DNA of 64,000 nt from Elusimicrobiota bacterium (GTDB lineage: Bacteria > Elusimicrobiota > Elusimicrobia > UBA1565 > UBA9628). Below are positions 58,849-64,000 of this stretch, piece by piece (positions within the stretch are counted from its first letter, which is position 1; the number at the start of each line of letters is the position of its first letter). Under the pieces are notes generated by a model, which searched no databases, was not told the origin of the DNA, and saw nothing but the letters and a program-made list of their open reading frames with translations. The stretch covers positions 1 to 64,000 of the forward strand of contig DAIDHI010000069.1 in assembly GCA_027452025.1 (NCBI GenBank), read 5' to 3'. The position numbers were made by a program, and so were the translations under genes.

Positions 58849-61230
58849 CTAGCGGCCGCGCACGTCCACGGACTCCACCGCGCCCCAAGGGCCGCCGGCC
58901 TCGGAGAGGGAGAAGCGCACGGGGGCGCGGCGACTGCGGGCGACGGCGACGTCAGCGTAGTAAATCCCGAGGCTGGTGGCGACGGCCTCCAGGTCCTGTC
59001 CGGCGCCGCCGCCCTCGGCCAGAAGCCGCAAGCGAAAGGGCGCGCTCGCCTGGACGCGCAGCGTGGCGCCGGCGGCGACGGCGCGAGGCTTGCGGTTGGC
59101 CTTCCAGACCTCCAGATCCTTGCGCCCTTTGCCGGCCAGATAGCGCTCGGCCACCGGCGCGAGGAGGTCGAAGCAGCGGCCGTCGGCGCGCGAGCGCAGG
59201 AGCTTGAGATACTCGGCGTGCGCCCACATCAGCGGCATGGCCGAGCCCGTGGGCCTTCCGAAGAACAGCTCCTGGCCGGGGACGTCGGCGGCGTCCCATA
59301 TCTGCTCGGGAAGCATCCCGCCGCGGGAGGCGAAGCCCTCCATCGCCTTGAGATAAGGCGCCGCGTCGCGTCCGGCGGAAAGCTCGTAGTGGCCGCGCTC
59401 GCCGGTCAGAAGCGGCCAAGCCCGGCCCTGGCCGAAGCCCGAGTAAGGGCCGCCGCCGGCCTGCTGGCCGTAGCCGTCGTGATTGTAGCGCCGCCAGCAC
59501 GGCCCGGCCGGCGTGTCGACCTTCAAAAGGGCGTCGACGACGCGCAGGGAGTCCTCGATCAAGGCGTCTCCGGGCTTGCGGATGCCGTAGCGCACGAGTT
59601 CGAGAAAGCCCGCGTCGACGATGTCTTTGGCCGGAAAACGGCACGGCAGGCCGGGCGGCACGTTCTTGACGTCGAGCCACCCGGAGTCCGGATCCTCGGG
59701 CGCATGCGGGTCCGCGGGATCGGCCGGCAGGATGCGGATGTAGTGGCGCGAGACGCCGGGCAGCAGGCGGCCCTGCCCGGTCGCCGTCCACGCCTCCACG
59801 CGCGATTCCAGGAAGTCGGCATAGTCTTCCAGAAACGCGGCGGTCCTGCCGTCGCCGCGGCGGCGCGCGAGCGCCGCCGCGCAGACGAGCGCCGCGATGC
59901 AGGCGGCCAAGGTCGAGGGAGAGAACCCGCTGCTCTCCTCCCAGCGCTCCTGGGGCGTGACGGGGCCGCGCTCGATGAGATAAGCGGCGGCCTTGAGGAC
60001 GACGGGATACGGGTCGAAATCCTCCAGCGCCCGAAGCTCGCTCAAGCGCCAGGCCAGCATGATCGGGAAGGCGGCCTCGTCGAGCTGCACGCCGCGCCAA
60101 TAGGGCTCGCCGTCGATCCAAAAGTTCTGGAAGAAGCCTCCGCTCGGCAACTGGGTGGCGGCGAGGTAGATCAGGGCCTTGAGCGGGGTGCGGCGGTGGC
60201 CGGAGGCGAGCAGCGCCGCGGCGCTGTTGCACATGTCGCGGGTCCAGACCAGATGGTAGCCGCCCAGCCCGTCGTCATCCCCGCGCGCCTCGCCCCAGGG
60301 GATGCTCAGGGAGGCGATCATCGCTCCCGGGTAGGTCTTGTCCTCGTGGGCCAGGAGCAGGCTGTTGCTGATGCGGCAGAGGCGGCCGCCGTCGCCGGAG
60401 GCTTTCTCCAGGGGCTCGACGTGCGCGCCGGCCCGGCTCCATTGCTCCAGGAAGCGCTCGCGCTGCTCGGCAAACGGCACCCCCAGCGACTGCAGGAGCG
60501 TGGAGATCGCCCCGTGCATGCCGAAGCCGAAGGCCAAGCCGAGGGTGAACTCCCGCCCGGCGGAAAGGTCGAGCTCGCCGGTGAGGGCGACGTTGCCGTC
60601 CAACGCCGCGTCGAAGGTCCACTCCAGGCGCTTGTGGGCGTGCAGGTCGCTCCAGCCGTCGCTTTGGCCCACGTAGCCGCAAGAAGAGCGCGAGAACGGA
60701 ATCGAGGCTCCGAGCGCGAGCTGGACCTGGTCGCGGTAGGCCACGAGCACCTCGCGCCCCGCCACGCTCGCCTTGACGGCGCTGTTGCCCCACCCGCGGC
60801 TTCCCAAGTGGGGCGCCAAGAGCGCGTAGAGCCGCAGCTTCTCGAGCAGCGCCTCGTCGCCTTCGACGCGGGTGCGCAGGAGCACGCAGGGCAGGTGCGG
60901 ATCGCAGATGAGCTCCTTGACGAGCCGATAGCGGCCCTTCGGGTCCTCGGAGACGAGGCGGTAGCCCAGGCCGCCCTGCCCCAGGTAGTCCAGGGTCGTG
61001 CGCAGGTCGCGCTTTTCCTCGTGGAAGAACGTCTCGCCGTCGGTGACGAGGTATTGGAGATCGCGCGTCTGCGGCGAGTCGATGGTCGGGAAGTAGATCT
61101 CGTTGAGGATGCCGTGCGACAGCGTGAACCAGACCCGGCTGGCGGTATTGTACGCCGTCCCGAGGCCTTCCTTGCTGCTGCGCGTCCAGCGGGGCTCAAG
61201 CCCCGGGCGGCCGAATGCGTCCTGGCTCAC
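58849..61230 (-). CDS. Glucoamylase (GH15 family)
   Basis: A 793-aa glucan hydrolase. The N-terminal beta-sandwich begins RSSKEGLGTAYNTASRVWFTLSHGILNEIYFP, typical of bacterial/archaeal GH15. In the (alpha/alpha)6 barrel, IPWGEARGDDDGLGGYHLVWTRDM is the hallmark and ERGHYELSAGRD and PEQIWDAAD are further active-site regions (PEQIWD with likely catalytic Glu). No signal peptide, so it acts on intracellular glycogen or maltodextrin. It releases glucose for ppgK, zwf and gnd downstream in the same operon. Confidence 0.93.
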   Translation of the reverse strand: MSQDAFGRPGLEPRWTRSSKEGLGTAYNTASRVWFTLSHGILNEIYFPTIDSPQTRDLQYLVTDGETFFHEEKRDLRTTLDYLGQGGLGYRLVSEDPKGRYRLVKELICDPHLPCVLLRTRVEGDEALLEKLRLYALLAPHLGSRGWGNSAVKASVAGREVLVAYRDQVQLALGASIPFSRSSCGYVGQSDGWSDLHAHKRLEWTFDAALDGNVALTGELDLSAGREFTLGLAFGFGMHGAISTLLQSLGVPFAEQRERFLEQWSRAGAHVEPLEKASGDGGRLCRISNSLLLAHEDKTYPGAMIASLSIPWGEARGDDDGLGGYHLVWTRDMCNSAAALLASGHRRTPLKALIYLAATQLPSGGFFQNFWIDGEPYWRGVQLDEAAFPIMLAWRLSELRALEDFDPYPVVLKAAAYLIERGPVTPQERWEESSGFSPSTLAACIAALVCAAALARRRGDGRTAAFLEDYADFLESRVEAWTATGQGRLLPGVSRHYIRILPADPADPHAPEDPDSGWLDVKNVPPGLPCRFPAKDIVDAGFLELVRYGIRKPGDALIEDSLRVVDALLKVDTPAGPCWRRYNHDGYGQQAGGGPYSGFGQGRAWPLLTGERGHYELSAGRDAAPYLKAMEGFASRGGMLPEQIWDAADVPGQELFFGRPTGSAMPLMWAHAEYLKLLRSRADGRCFDLLAPVAERYLAGKGRKDLEVWKANRKPRAVAAGATLRVQASAPFRLRLLAEGGGAGQDLEAVATSLGIYYADVAVARSRRAPVRFSLSEAGGPWGAVESVDVRGR

Positions 61231-61250
61231 CCTTCCAGCTATATCAAATG

Positions 61251-64000
<2,750 letters not shown>

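Overview
The window is a high-GC (visibly about 65-70 %), gene-dense bacterial chromosome segment with about 60 protein genes, two tRNAs and one riboswitch. No stretch over 300 bases lacks a gene; the longest gaps are near 39449-39721, 45443-45695 and 19041-19296. Gene style suggests a diderm of the Elusimicrobiota type or a relative: a PorV-like outer-membrane barrel, a lipid A acyltransferase-like enzyme, ferredoxin-dependent 2-oxoacid oxidoreductases, and Ala/Pro-rich N-terminal extensions on membrane proteins. That assignment is inference; there is no rRNA here.

Layout. 1-8044: alanine racemase (5' cut by the window edge), a two-DTG aspartic protease, an FtsH-like protease, penicillin-binding protein 1A and glycerol-3-phosphate dehydrogenase. 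8025-19297: a minus-strand block that reads, in transcription order, PorV-like barrel+TPR, a FliF/FliG-like membrane fusion with TPRs, a long coiled-coil protein, FlbD, MotA, MotB, a lipoprotein, cysteine desulfurase, MnmA and a second lipoprotein. The barrel gene is preceded by a sigma70-type promoter and a GEMM-I (cyclic di-GMP) riboswitch whose edge touches the start codon. No hook, rod, filament or export gene is present. This is the best candidate in the window for an undescribed system: a flagellar-motor-derived machine under possible c-di-GMP control.

19297-33700: small membrane proteins; a citrate synthase-SucD-SucC-CBS-KorB-KorA-CBS operon (oxidative or reductive TCA steps using ferredoxin); a CHASE2 Ser/Thr kinase-PP2C phosphatase-FHA operon; BioY; a PAS protein; an HMA protein; a cold-shock protein. 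33771-39448: PlsC, a large secreted protein with duplicated modules, a secreted caspase-like protease, tRNA-Val(UAC), an EamA transporter, tRNA-Asp(GUC). 39681-43560: a lower-GC restriction-modification island directly after tRNA-Asp (C5-methyltransferase, BsuBI/PstI-type endonuclease, Vsr, second C5-methyltransferase with a SPECT motif, truncated GHKL ATPase). It ends abruptly inside a 5'-truncated CheR/PAS gene.

45272-53559: a 56-aa protein, a histidine kinase/response regulator pair, a small Cys/His protein, a DEAD-box helicase, a DUF3617 protein, an ankyrin protein, a lipid A acyltransferase-like enzyme, an MFS transporter with a long N-terminal extension, and a ferritin-like remnant. 53569-64000: MurJ, uracil-DNA glycosylase, then a minus-strand carbon operon: pyruvate:ferredoxin oxidoreductase (cut by the right edge), GH15 glucoamylase, 6-phosphogluconate dehydrogenase, glucose-6-phosphate dehydrogenase and a polyphosphate-type glucokinase. 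Together these could turn glucan into glucose-6-phosphate, NAD(P)H and acetyl-CoA.

Genes are packed with stop/start overlaps (TAATG, ATGA), implying translational coupling. Several promoters fit TTGACA-N16/17-TAYACT, and some -10 boxes sit so close to the ATG that the mRNAs must be leaderless or nearly so.
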